Assembly (NCBI RefSeq): GCF_963678635.1
Contig: NC_087062.1
Location: 31,518,704 to 31,582,703 of the forward strand
Length of the DNA stretch: 64,000 nt
DNA from: Symsagittifera roscoffensis
Taxonomy: Eukaryota; Xenacoelomorpha; Acoela; Convolutidae
Direction of reading: 5' to 3'
The notes below the pieces were generated by a model. That model did not search any database. It saw only the letters and a program-made list of their open reading frames with translations, and had not been told where the DNA came from. The position numbers were made by a program, and so were the translations under genes. Of this stretch, positions 1 to 8,587 are shown in pieces (the first letter of the stretch is position 1; each line of letters opens with the position of its first letter).

Positions 1-757
1 CTTGTCCTTCTAGAAATTTATCAACTGAATGTTCAACTTTTAAGCCAGTTAAACTTGTTGAGCTATACTTGGACTTTTTTGACACTTTATCCAAATCTTC
101 GTCCAGCAAGTAATCCAGACCAAATTCATCCCCTAATGCATTCAATTGTTTCTCTTCCTTTTCTTCTTTGATCTTCTTTTCCTGCAGGCGTCTAGACTTT
201 TCCACCCAATCACTTGCTGCTATTTCATCGTCGTCCTCTCCTAGTGTCGCAATATTCTTCAGTCGCTTCTTCTCAATCTCTCGTTTATCTTTTAAAACTG
301 CCAACTTTTCGCGCATTTTTTCGGTCTTTTTATCATGAGTTAGACTTGACGCTGGGGCCCAAACAACGCCGTCTTCAAGCAGTTTTTGCCCATCCTCGGG
401 TAAAGTTCCCAAGTTTTCATCTGTTGAGGGTTTGTTTATTTCAAGGGGCGCCAAGCCCAACTTTGCGCGCAGAGCATTGGTTTCAGCTACACTCAGAGAT
501 TCGCTTCCATTTGATGCACCCGAACCATCTTGAGGTTTACCGGTGCTAAAATCAGAAATTTTAGATCCATTTTTAATTGAATTTTTGTTCCGATCTCCAT
601 CATCGGATGAAGAATGAGAACTTACTGATCTTTCCTTCCGGCGATGTTTCGATCGATCACTTTTGCGATCTTTTCTCCGCTTCTTGCTTTCCCTCCCTCC
701 AGATCGAGATCTAGATCTCGATAGTGATCTGGAATTTTCTCGTTGCCTACGTCCCAT
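1..757 (-). CDS. SART1: SART1/Snu66 (U4/U6.U5 tri-snRNP-associated protein 1), N-terminal exon, partial
   Basis: Reading the minus strand from the ATG at 757-755 gives 252 uninterrupted codons that run off the left edge. The N terminus is an Arg/Ser-rich basic region (residues ~4-45). It is followed by LSVAETNALRAKLGLAPLE (~85-105), which closely matches the conserved block of animal SART1 proteins, then the charged helical region with IATLGED (~175) and DWVEKSRRLQEKK (~190), and finally LTGLKVEHSVDKFLEGQ at the edge. SART1 is a scaffold of the spliceosomal tri-snRNP in the nucleus and is needed for activation of the precatalytic spliceosome. The family role is established; the assignment rests on several matching blocks. 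No intron is seen in the visible part. It is the only host gene in the window. The remaining ~550 residues should lie to the left. Confidence 0.9.
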   Translation of the reverse strand, partial: MGRRQRENSRSLSRSRSRSGGRESKKRRKDRKSDRSKHRRKERSVSSHSSSDDGDRNKNSIKNGSKISDFSTGKPQDGSGASNGSESLSVAETNALRAKLGLAPLEINKPSTDENLGTLPEDGQKLLEDGVVWAPASSLTHDKKTEKMREKLAVLKDKREIEKKRLKNIATLGEDDDEIAASDWVEKSRRLQEKKIKEEKEEKQLNALGDEFGLDYLLDEDLDKVSKKSKYSSTSLTGLKVEHSVDKFLEGQ

Positions 758-826
758 CCACTCCTGAAAACATTCACAACTTTAGCCCAATTGTTGTTAT
801 AAAATGTTCTTTGACAACCTTATATG
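758..826 (-). promoter_or_regulatory. SART1 5' flank squeezed between start codon and an LTR
   Basis: Only 69 bp separate the SART1 ATG from the first base of a solo LTR, so the native 5' UTR and promoter are either very short, contained here, or displaced or supplied by the LTR. No TATA box is evident. Confidence 0.4.
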
Positions 827-1515
827 TGTGCCATTCTGCCAGATAGGCACAGCGCAACCTTCCGGCGACACGAAAGAAAACGAATAAAGGCCTTAGTTAC
901 GAAAAATTATTGCGAAGGAGGGTAGGAATATTCTAGAATTTTTATTTTTAAAATTTCGATCGAAGAGTGAATATTTCTGAGAAATAGAAAAAGACGGCCA
1001 TTTTGACGGAAAAGGACGAAAAAACAGAACAACGACAAATATTGTGGAAAACGGTCGCACAAGAGACGAGAAATACGAAGCCTCTTATCGTGGCAACAAC
1101 ACACGATAAGACTCTTAGCAGTGGATATTAGTGGAGAAGGAAGCTACAGTGGGGAAGGAATATTCCACAGAACCCTCCCGTGCCACAAATTGGGAGAGAT
1201 AACAGCGTTATCTCGGGAAGATTACGGGAGCGGAGGCTTGGTCCCCCAGAGACTGTTGTATGTGAACGTGAAGGGACTATATAAAACTGACTTTGTAGCT
1301 ACTTGGATGTCGTAGAACTCTGAATTAACACCGGTATAATTTGATATTTTAGAATATGAGTAGCTAGAAAGAGGAAAGGGTCAATCCATCTCCAATGGAT
1401 TTAATATAGAACTGTCACACAAAAACATATTAAAATAGGTTGTTCGAGCCGTGTTTTTAATAGCACTCACGTAGTCTGAGGATCCGAGGCTGTGTAGTAT
1501 TTGGGCGAATGTTAC
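827..1515 (+). mobile_element. Solo LTR, B subfamily
   Basis: This 689-bp stretch begins TGTGCCATTC and ends GAATGTTAC. It aligns along its length, with much divergence, to the 3' LTR of element B (49849-50538) and to the LTRs in the tandem array. Shared stretches include TTTTAAAATTTCGAT, ACGGCCATTTT and a GGAAAGGGTYRATCCATCT block. It is flanked by TATG at 823-826 and 1516-1519, a candidate 4-bp target duplication, and no internal element sequence adjoins it. This fits a solo LTR left by LTR-LTR recombination, although the last base of the usual TTACA end is missing. Confidence 0.7.
1278..1286 (+). promoter_or_regulatory. TATA box in solo LTR
   Basis: TATATAAAA lies in the second half of the solo LTR in its sense orientation, at the spacing expected of an LTR promoter. 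It points away from SART1. Confidence 0.4.
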
Positions 1516-1519
1516 TATG

Positions 1520-2513
1520 TACAAATGATTTGAGCTAGAGTCGAAAATATTTGTTTGTTTTGAGCTCCGATGAACTTTCCAAAGTCCCAGCCGCCTTAAG
1601 ATAAGGGTGGGTAAAGATTATCCCTACTTTTCCCCATTATCTATGATACAAATCATTGGAGCACATTATTGGATTGAGCTATTAAGTGGGAACCCAACCC
1701 ATTCACAACTACTACAAGGAAAAGCTTTTACAGTTCCTGGCCTAGCTTTAACCCAAAACAAACTCCTTCAAACCAAATATTTCGGAGAGTCTGCCTATCC
1801 GAGGAAACATCCCCGATACATAAGAGCCTTTCATTTAACACGACTCTGCCGATTCAACTTTCCGAACGAACGTGTGTGCTTGGGCGGGAAACGATACAAG
1901 TTTCAAACTTCCTAGTTTTTCGCTATAACAACAATTAACTCACTACGACAGTTACCTAGTTCACATTGCAGAAAAACCTGAGCTTTGACTCCGAGTATTC
2001 AATAAACAACGAAGAAACGATTGCACCCTCAGTCAGACTTTCACCCTCAATGAGACAAGCGATTGCAACATCAGTGAGTTGACGCACTTGCGTGACCTTC
2101 CAAGCGGAATTAACAACTTTCTATGCCTGTTAATTCTTTTTATTATGAGAGCTCTACAAATTTGGAACAACATACAAGGAGACAATATACTCGCGAACGC
2201 TCTAACATATATAAAATACAATAAAAATCAGACTTGAGAAGTTTTTTCATAAGCTTAGAAGAAAATAAAACAAGGGCCGCCAATGGAAAAATGTTATATA
2301 TCAAATTAAAGCCTTTTCAGCCCTGATTCGCAAACGTTTCAAAACTTTCAAAAAATTGTCCCAGAGTCGAGAGAAGTGGTATAAAATAATTCAGTTTTAG
2401 TTCAATTTCGAGCAAGTAAAGCATGCTTTGAAGACTTTAATAGAAAATAGGCCATGAAATTTAACTTTACTCTAGTTTTAGTTCAGTGCCGTCCCGTCTA
2501 GAATGCCGATCAA
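1520..2513. other. Noncoding spacer between solo LTR and element A
   Basis: No convincing gene is seen. A 102-codon open frame at 1607-1915 (+) has no recognisable motif and no supporting context. The stretch is AT-rich and unremarkable, with weakly similar CAGTCAGAC / CACCCTCA repeats near 2020-2080. Confidence 0.4.
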
Positions 2514-2802
2514 TGTAACAGTCGCCTACTGCAGTCACATATGAGGCTTAAGAAAAATAGGCCCTATAACCACTGGCTCAAGGGTCAGGGACACTATCTC
2601 TTGTGTTTTTCTACCTCAAGAACGGTCGGAGCCAGTTCGGTTCGCTTGCGACATGAGACTAGAACTCGCTACAGCTTGAAGGCTACTACCAAAATAACCC
2701 CCCACTCTAGAAAATAAGAACGTCCCCATACTTAGGTCTCAAAATACCCAAAATACGCGAACGCCGTTAAAAACAGGGTCGGAACAATCCGTTAAGTTAC
2801 TT

Positions 2803-2808
2803 TTTATT
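2803..2808 (-). terminator. Polyadenylation signal AATAAA in element A LTR
   Basis: AATAAA on the minus strand lies ~375 bp downstream of the TATA box inside the LTR, as expected for the R region. It is conserved in element C at 52103-52108. Confidence 0.4.
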
Positions 2809-3182
2809 GGACAGTGGAATTTTGATCCATTTCAGATGGATCAACCTAAAACTCACCTTATCTCAACATAGCAATTATAAAACACACTCGAGAAATTTAA
2901 ATTGGGAACTCACATGTCGATGTACTCGAGCACAAGGAATAATTAAATTGGTAAGCAACTCAAGAATTAGGTAATATAACTAAGTAAGTTTGATACTGGT
3001 CAGTTTTGGTAACAGAAGTAAGTTCTGGCTCCAGAATTTGAGTTTTTGTATGAACCATTGGGACACTCAAGCTGTCCACCTTTCCATTGAAGGCTCACTC
3101 TAGTTTGTTCCGAATCGTTGTTCTCTCTTCTTTTTGTTATCTCTCCTTCTATTCCGGGATAAGACAGCTCTACTCGTGTCCT

Positions 3183-3190
3183 ATTTTATA
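3183..3190 (-). promoter_or_regulatory. TATA box of element A LTR
   Basis: TATAAAAT on the minus strand, about 600 bp from the LTR 5' end, is the likely U3 promoter. The 5' LTR copy is at 19577-19584. In element C the corresponding stretch has been altered and the box is gone. Confidence 0.5.
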
Positions 3191-3793
3191 TCTAGAAATT
3201 GCGAATAGCAATTTCCCGCTGTTTTTCTTGAGTATTTTCCCGCAATTGTAAATTCGGATGTTCTGATTTTTCACTTTTTGTTTTCAGTTGGTACGAGAAA
3301 ACTAAGCATGACAGGCTCTATTGGAAATTTTGAAAATTAAAATTCCCCTCCAAAATTACGTATTTTCGTGTCTCTCAAGGTCAAACTTCCAGACATGACC
3401 GACTGGCACATACTCCCCGGACTCAAGATCGATGTCCTCATCGCGTGCTGTTTGTCAGTGAATCCCCAGAAGCCCGAGTGTCACTCAAGATACAGTGCCA
3501 GTGGTCATTTACAGAAGTTTGCAGCAGACTTAAGTTTATCTACCTTCCAAAATTCACGACCATATAAAATTTTCACACTATCGCTAAACAGCAATCAAAA
3601 TCTGCACACACCTGCACCTTATGAATTCCCGCTTTTTAAGCTGGTGATTTAAAATTTCTTTTGTCCTATCGAATCAGGAAATTGTCATGCAGCATTTTGA
3701 TTTATATAATAGATCTAGCTTATTAATAACAAAATATTATTTGTTAAAATTTTTTTTTGGTGAACCCAGATTTCATCCGAGTTCACCCTCGAG

Positions 3794-3806
3794 CCCCCTC
3801 CCTCTC
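3794..3806 (-). other. Polypurine tract of element A
   Basis: The coding strand reads GAGAGGGAGGGGG immediately upstream of the 3' LTR, the expected plus-strand priming site for reverse transcription. Element C has GAGAGGGAAAGGGGGG at the same place. Confidence 0.75.
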
Positions 3807-3811
3807 AAGAC

Positions 3812-5929
3812 TCAAGACTCTAGAATTTCGTGATCCCTCCTCGTCCTCAGCTCACCCCTTGCGTGCTCCCTCCAGAATCCTCCAATCGTGACTTCGTTGG
3901 CTGCCGTGATGAACCTGCCAACCGTCATTTCCTTCTTTTCAGCCACTCCCAGCTGCTCCTCAAGAAAATCCCAGATCTGCTTCACCAGAGGCGGAGCATC
4001 TTCTCTTGTCTTATCCGTGGCGTTCTCCAGCCTTGGTATCAGGAAGGGCCACCTGCCTCCCTCTTGTGTCAGTCGATACACCATCGACTCCAGCTGCTTC
4101 TCTGATGCGGCCACGTTCTTCCTCTCGTTGCTCGGCCCTCTAGATTTACTGGTGGAGCTTGTTATGGTCACCTCCATGTTTCGAAACCACAGACTGGCCG
4201 TCAGGTGAGCCACCACTGGATGATCGTCCCCTATAATCGTACTGAGCTTGAGTTGCCTAGCAAAGTTAGATATCTCCAGCAAGAGAACCTCGTCCAACAC
4301 GATGAGGATGTCTGCCAACTCGTGAAAGCCCCTCAACGCGTGGGACACATCCGCCCACGCCGCCGCAAGCTCTGACCTGCGAAGTCTCAAGTTTGTAGGT
4401 TCCAGTTCCCGATTGCGAGCTGCCATCAAAATACGCCATCCATTCCCTTCTGCTATCAAGATCAAGATTGCATACATAAATTGTAGAGCGGGAGGCATGC
4501 TCGCGTAGCCGGGGGACGTCGTGAACGACACTTTCGTCTTGGAGCCAAATCGTGAGGCAACGTTCTCTTGTACTTCATTCATGGCTGCAAATAATGTCTG
4601 GATGGCTTCCCAGATCTTCTTCGGCGTAGGTTCATCACCCTTGAGCTGCTCAAGAAACCCCGTCGCATGCAAGTGATCGTTCATCCCTGCAAACAGCAGC
4701 AGCTCAGGCTCGCAAGGCATCTCCGACTTTATTGCCATCACCAGGGTTAACATCTGGTTCAGCTCCGCTCCCGGCAATGAGTATATCAGAGTTTCCGACC
4801 AAAACAGATTGGGAGACGTTCCCTCAAAGTCCGATCCCGCTACGATGACCACCCTCGCTGCGGCTGGGTCCGCCCTGTCATAAACAGCTAAGGTCTTGGC
4901 CAGCTGCGTATTCCCGCAGGGTTTACCGTATCTGGGATCGTTGGCCAGTTTCGTGCCTTCATGCGCGCCGTCTGGTAATTCTATCTCCCTGGGATCCATC
5001 AGCTTGTCCACCACCCTCAACTGTGCTGGAGTGGCCACCCTAATCCTGGCAATGCTAGTTCGGTGTTTGGGAGGCTCCACTACGAATCCCGGACTCCCTA
5101 ATGACTTGAGAGGTCTATAGTTAATGGGTCCCATCACCGATTTTGTGGGAATCCCAGTCAGATCCGCCGTCTCTGCTATTTTTGCTCTCGAGAAGTGTGT
5201 TTCGTGAGCCTTCAGCCAGTCCACACACTGGAGTCTGCCCAAGTCTTCGTGCGACACCTGCTCAAGACCGAAAGCTTTCGCTAACTCTAGCCTGCACTCG
5301 AGGTCCTCCAGGTCCAGCTCCTTGACCTTCTCCTCATATTTCAACCTCTTGGTCTCCACTGGTTTCTCCGGCTTTTTCTTCTCCGCCACCACCACCGAGG
5401 ATATTATCGATCCCTGGGGCGTTGATGACGTTGCCTCATCAGCCTCGATGGGCGCAGCGCCCGGCAACTTGGTTCGGCTATTCCTCGAACTGTCTCTAGA
5501 ATCAGCCATCGCCCCCAAGCGGCTGGACAAAGCTCTCGAGTTGAAGAAAGGTGGATTTGGCGGTGGTCCGAACGTGACCTGTGCCGTCTCTAGTAACTCT
5601 GTCTCCAACGCGTTTATGTGCCTTTGGAAGACGTCATTCAACAACTCCACCCCTCTGGGCCTATCAAAATGAATCCCATCCGTAGATGCGTCGTCAGGGA
5701 AAGCAGATAGCTCCATTTGCTCGGCCACGTCCAACAACCCAACGGGGAGGACGCTCCTTTTGTGTATCAGCCTGATTATTTCATTCAGGTTCCGCACCTT
5801 TGTGTTCATCTCCATTGCATGTTGATCCGCTTTCATGTTGTAAGGGACGGTGCACACCGTAAGAACGGCCGGATCCATTTGAATTCGCAATTCCTCGAGA
5901 ATGCAGCTCATCTTGTCGTGCAGCCTCAT
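3812..5929 (-). pseudogene. Element A ORF2b, C-terminally truncated (SGNH second half and hydrolase-like region)
   Basis: From the ATG at 5929-5927 there are 705 codons. The start overlaps the ORF2a stop (TGATG) and lies in the -1 frame. Residues ~1-110 complete the SGNH hydrolase begun in ORF2a, including the catalytic-His block DGIHFD (His codon 5671-5669). Next is a Pro/Ser linker, then a region with VVIVAGSDF and LLLFAGMNDHLH that resembles another SGNH-type fold, then WPFLIPRLE and GGFWREHARGEL. The protein stops at EILES: element C continues for about 1,770 more residues. The stop is created by a deletion joining ORF2b to the 3' noncoding region at an ACTCAAGA repeat (3810-3817). Apart from the deletion the frame is clean, unlike in C. 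Confidence 0.85.
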
Positions 5930-7335
5930 CACATCCTTGCTTCCCCCCTAGACACGTCATTCGTCCCGATCATCAGTGTCACCGTATATACTCTTGCCAT
6001 ACCTAGCATCTCAAGTGTCGCCAACATCTGCGGCGTCGCGGCTCCAGCGAAACTCAAGATTCCCGTTTGCCAATGGGACTGGATCCGGGTCAATACCCTC
6101 AGCAAGCTGTCCCCTATGATCAAGTGGACCGCTCCTTCGGGCACACGTGGCTGCGTGAAGTATTCCACCCAAGCCGCGTTATGGAAGCAATCTCTCCTGT
6201 CCATATGCGCCGTGCTCCAGTCCATCCGATTGTGCCTATGGTATCTACCTTCCGTATTCTTTTTGTAACTCGAGATTACCACACTCCTGACAGGTTGTTC
6301 CCCCCACGTCGATGGCAGGTCCACTCTTGCTGGACTTTCGCGATTCCTTAGTTGTAGCCGCTCGTGCAATTCTTTCAGTCGTGACGAGCTACCACTCACT
6401 TGACTACTACCCGGGGTCGAACTTGGCGTATATCCAGGCAGCGCGACGTCCATCAACGGGCGTATTGCTTGTGTCTCTAGACCACGCAGGGAGGACGCTG
6501 ATTCAGACGGTATCCACACCTCCAGCCCTTCGTTCATATGTTCTTGAGCAGCACGATCGAGGTTGAATCGTCCCTTCGACCTAGGAGCCTCATCCACCTC
6601 CATGCGTGACTCTGGCCTTGAGCCGGTCACCACCCGCTCTTTGGGCCTAGCCCCCTTCTGCATGTCGAGCTCACGCTGTCGCTGTTGAATCCTTTCAAGC
6701 TCTGACTTCAGCTGCTCGCAATTGGCGGCATTCTCCCGCACCCTTTCTGCCTGTAGCTGTTCAGCTCTCATCATGTCCAGTTCCCTCCGCGCTTGATCCC
6801 TCTCAACTTTTGCCTGGTCTCTCTCGAGCACCGCTTGATCCCGGTCGAGGTTCGCCTTGTTTCTCTCCCGCTGAGTCCTCTCAAGCTCTCTCTTCATGAT
6901 GCTGACGTCCGGATATGCTTCCCCCGTCTGCTGTGCTCGAGACATCAATGGTGTCTTGCTCGTGCTCTGGCCCGTGGATCTGGCTGATGGTCTGGCCGGT
7001 AGTGGGAATTCCCCTGCTCCATACTCAGTGTTATTACTCAAGCCAGGGTTCCTTGCCAAATCGAACCCCCTTATTGTTCCATCCACATTTCAAGACAGCC
7101 ACCTGGTTTGCTCTTGATTAGATATCCCATCGGTGGTGTAGCCCACCATCAAAACTGCTTCTGTCGCAGATTCCCGACACTCGCCCTCATCCTCCAACTG
7201 GAGGATGGCGTTCAACATCACTGCCATTCTCTCATCCACTTGAGTATAATCCAGGTCCATCAGACGTCTGTATAATTTGTCAAGTGTGGGTTTTTTCAAA
7301 GCCGTTGGCATGGACTTCCAGAATCGATCTGCCAT
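5929..7335 (-). pseudogene. Element A ORF2a: coiled coil and SGNH hydrolase first half, with in-frame TGA
   Basis: The ATG at 7335 (MADRFWKS) matches the element C start. A TGA at 7092-7090 replaces the Trp codon (TGG) found in C, splitting the frame into 82 codons plus a 386-codon continuation in the same frame. The product has an N-terminal helical region, a coiled coil of RDQA-rich heptads (~155-240), a disordered linker, and the first part of an SGNH/GDSL hydrolase: HLIIGDSLLRV (Ser, 6108-6106), LSFAGAAT (Gly) and MIGTNDVS (Asn, 5961-5959). The His block is in ORF2b. Esterase/lipase domains of this type are known in CR1-like non-LTR retrotransposons; a role here is inference. The stop TGA at 5931-5929 overlaps the ORF2b ATG. 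Confidence 0.8.
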
Positions 7336-7370
7336 TTCCGCAATTTCCAAATGATCTTGAGTATTGAGTT

Positions 7371-7470
7371 CTACCTGAGCAACTTGAGTATTACCTGAGC
7401 AACTTGAGTATAACCTGAGCAACTTGAGTATTATCTGAGCAACTTGAGTATTACCTGAGCAACTTGAGTA
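7371..7470. repeat. 20-bp tandem repeat ahead of ORF2 in element A
   Basis: About five near-identical copies of a 20-bp unit containing GAGCAACTTGAGTAT lie just upstream of the ORF2a start. Element C has a different but related array at the same place (62046-62120). Confidence 0.8.
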
Positions 7471-7837
7471 TTACTTCTTGAGGTGTCGTTCAACTTGTGT
7501 TCTCTTTCTTCAATTAAATACAGTTGAGTAGTCAATTTGACTTTACCAAATCAATCTGAAAATAACACTCCATTTTTAGACTAGCAGGTGGTGTTTCTAA
7601 CCTAAAAACCCCCTTTACTATTATCGTTAAAACCCTTTCCTTTCCGTCCTATTTAAAATAGTTCAATTGTAAATTTTCTAAAAACATGCAGATTCATTTT
7701 ATGTTTTAGCACCATCAATCATTTAAAATGTTAATTGTCATGCCAATCACCTCTAAAATTCTCTTCCTATTTTGTACCCCCACACCTAACTCGAGATTCT
7801 TCCCTCATGCCCAACTCAAGACCCCCGCGTACCCGAC
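7423..7837 (-). other. Noncoding interval between ORF1 and ORF2 in element A
   Basis: About 415 bp without coding potential. It holds a splice-acceptor-like sequence (TGTTATTTTCAG, AG at 7557-7556) and leads into the 20-bp repeats. It may be the intron end used to make an ORF2 mRNA. Confidence 0.5.
7556..7567 (-). promoter_or_regulatory. Candidate splice acceptor upstream of ORF2 (element A)
   Basis: The minus strand reads TGTTATTTTCAG followed by ATTG. Element C has TTTCTGTTTTCAG followed by ATC, and element B has ACCTCTTTTCTAG followed by ATC, both at the equivalent position. Confidence 0.45.
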
Positions 7838-8587
7838 TCAGGCGATGCTCAAGTAGTATTTCTTGTGAAGATGCACCATTATCTCAGTTTCTGCGAAGAC
7901 CACGTGTAGGATAGCGTACAATTCCCTTGGGCTCAATTTCCCCCTGTTTGGGTCATACGCCGGCATTGAGACCTCCATTATCCCTCTTTCAATCATGAAG
8001 TCTCGTAGTCTCGTTAGTGCCAACATCACTTGTTCAGGATCGATCGTGTTTCTGTCATTGACCCTCGTCACTAGGAAGCACAGATATTTGCCCGGGACTT
8101 GTGCTACTGATGGTGGAAGCGCGGCCATTCCTCCCAGTCCCGCTCTCTGTCTATACAGAAACTCCACGTTCTGGTATTCTCTCTTGAAGTCTGCTTCCAG
8201 TCTTGATTTGAAACTCATGTCCGCCGTGATACAGATTGCGCTAGTCCTGTCTGACAAAATGAAGTCACTATCCGTTATCAGGATATTCTCTGAGTATTCG
8301 TTTGGTATTTCAAACTTCGTTTTGAAATTCCGTCCTGTGGTCGGCTCGGCCTCTTCCCCTTCCAGCTCCAGTCCGCACTTTTCTCTCACTTCTCTGAGTT
8401 TCTTTATCATCCAATTTTCGGTGTGGGTAAGTCCTACCCCCACTCCCCGGACAAAAATATTTATCGACGTCCCCGACGATGATGCTGGGTCCGAATTATC
8501 TGGCGGAAGGTCGAGCGGGCTGTCTGTTGCCGTCCAGCCGAAAAGAGGATCCTCCGTTTTCATGTACTTCGCCGCTGATATGTCAAC
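7838..8587 (-). pseudogene. Element A ORF1 C-terminal macro-domain-like region, after an in-frame TAA
   Basis: This 249-codon stretch is in the same frame as gag-pol, from which it is separated only by TAA at 8590-8588. Element C has CAA there and reads straight through. The last ~130 residues follow the order of TARG1/OARD1-type macro domains (ADP-ribose-binding): AICITADMS, an FKREY helix, a GGMAALPP turn, YLCFLVTR, a long helix LALTRLRDFMIERG, VSMP, and the C-terminal strand after VFAETEI. The Gly-rich phosphate loop and the GCGLD motif of active enzymes are missing; the latter is replaced by PNRGKL, also seen as PNRG(K/R)L in C and B. The fold is probable; hydrolase activity is unlikely. 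Confidence 0.65.
8416..8475 (-). promoter_or_regulatory. Highly conserved 60-nt block at the pol/macro junction (element A copy)
   Basis: Between A, B and C this block is nearly invariant at nucleotide level, while the flanks diverge strongly. It contains TTTGTCCGGGGAG and a near-palindrome around GGGTARGACTTACCC. Copies: 63110-63169 (C), 39687-39746 (B). Confidence 0.6.

Larger units (their letters stand above)
2514..3785 (-). repeat. Element A 3' LTR
   Basis: On the plus strand it starts TGTAACAGTC and ends GAGTTCA (1,272 bp), giving TG...CA ends. The same sequence starts at 18908 (5' copy) and, more diverged, at 51815 (element C, 1,280 bp). The right boundary is placed just before the pyrimidine tract that is the polypurine tract on the coding strand. 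Confidence 0.88.

Noticed and set aside
214-549. 111-codon plus-strand open frame
   Set aside because: Lies antisense to the well-supported SART1 exon and has no recognisable motif.
1607-1915. 102-codon frame between the solo LTR and element A
   Set aside because: No recognisable domain, no conserved partner, and no plausible start context.
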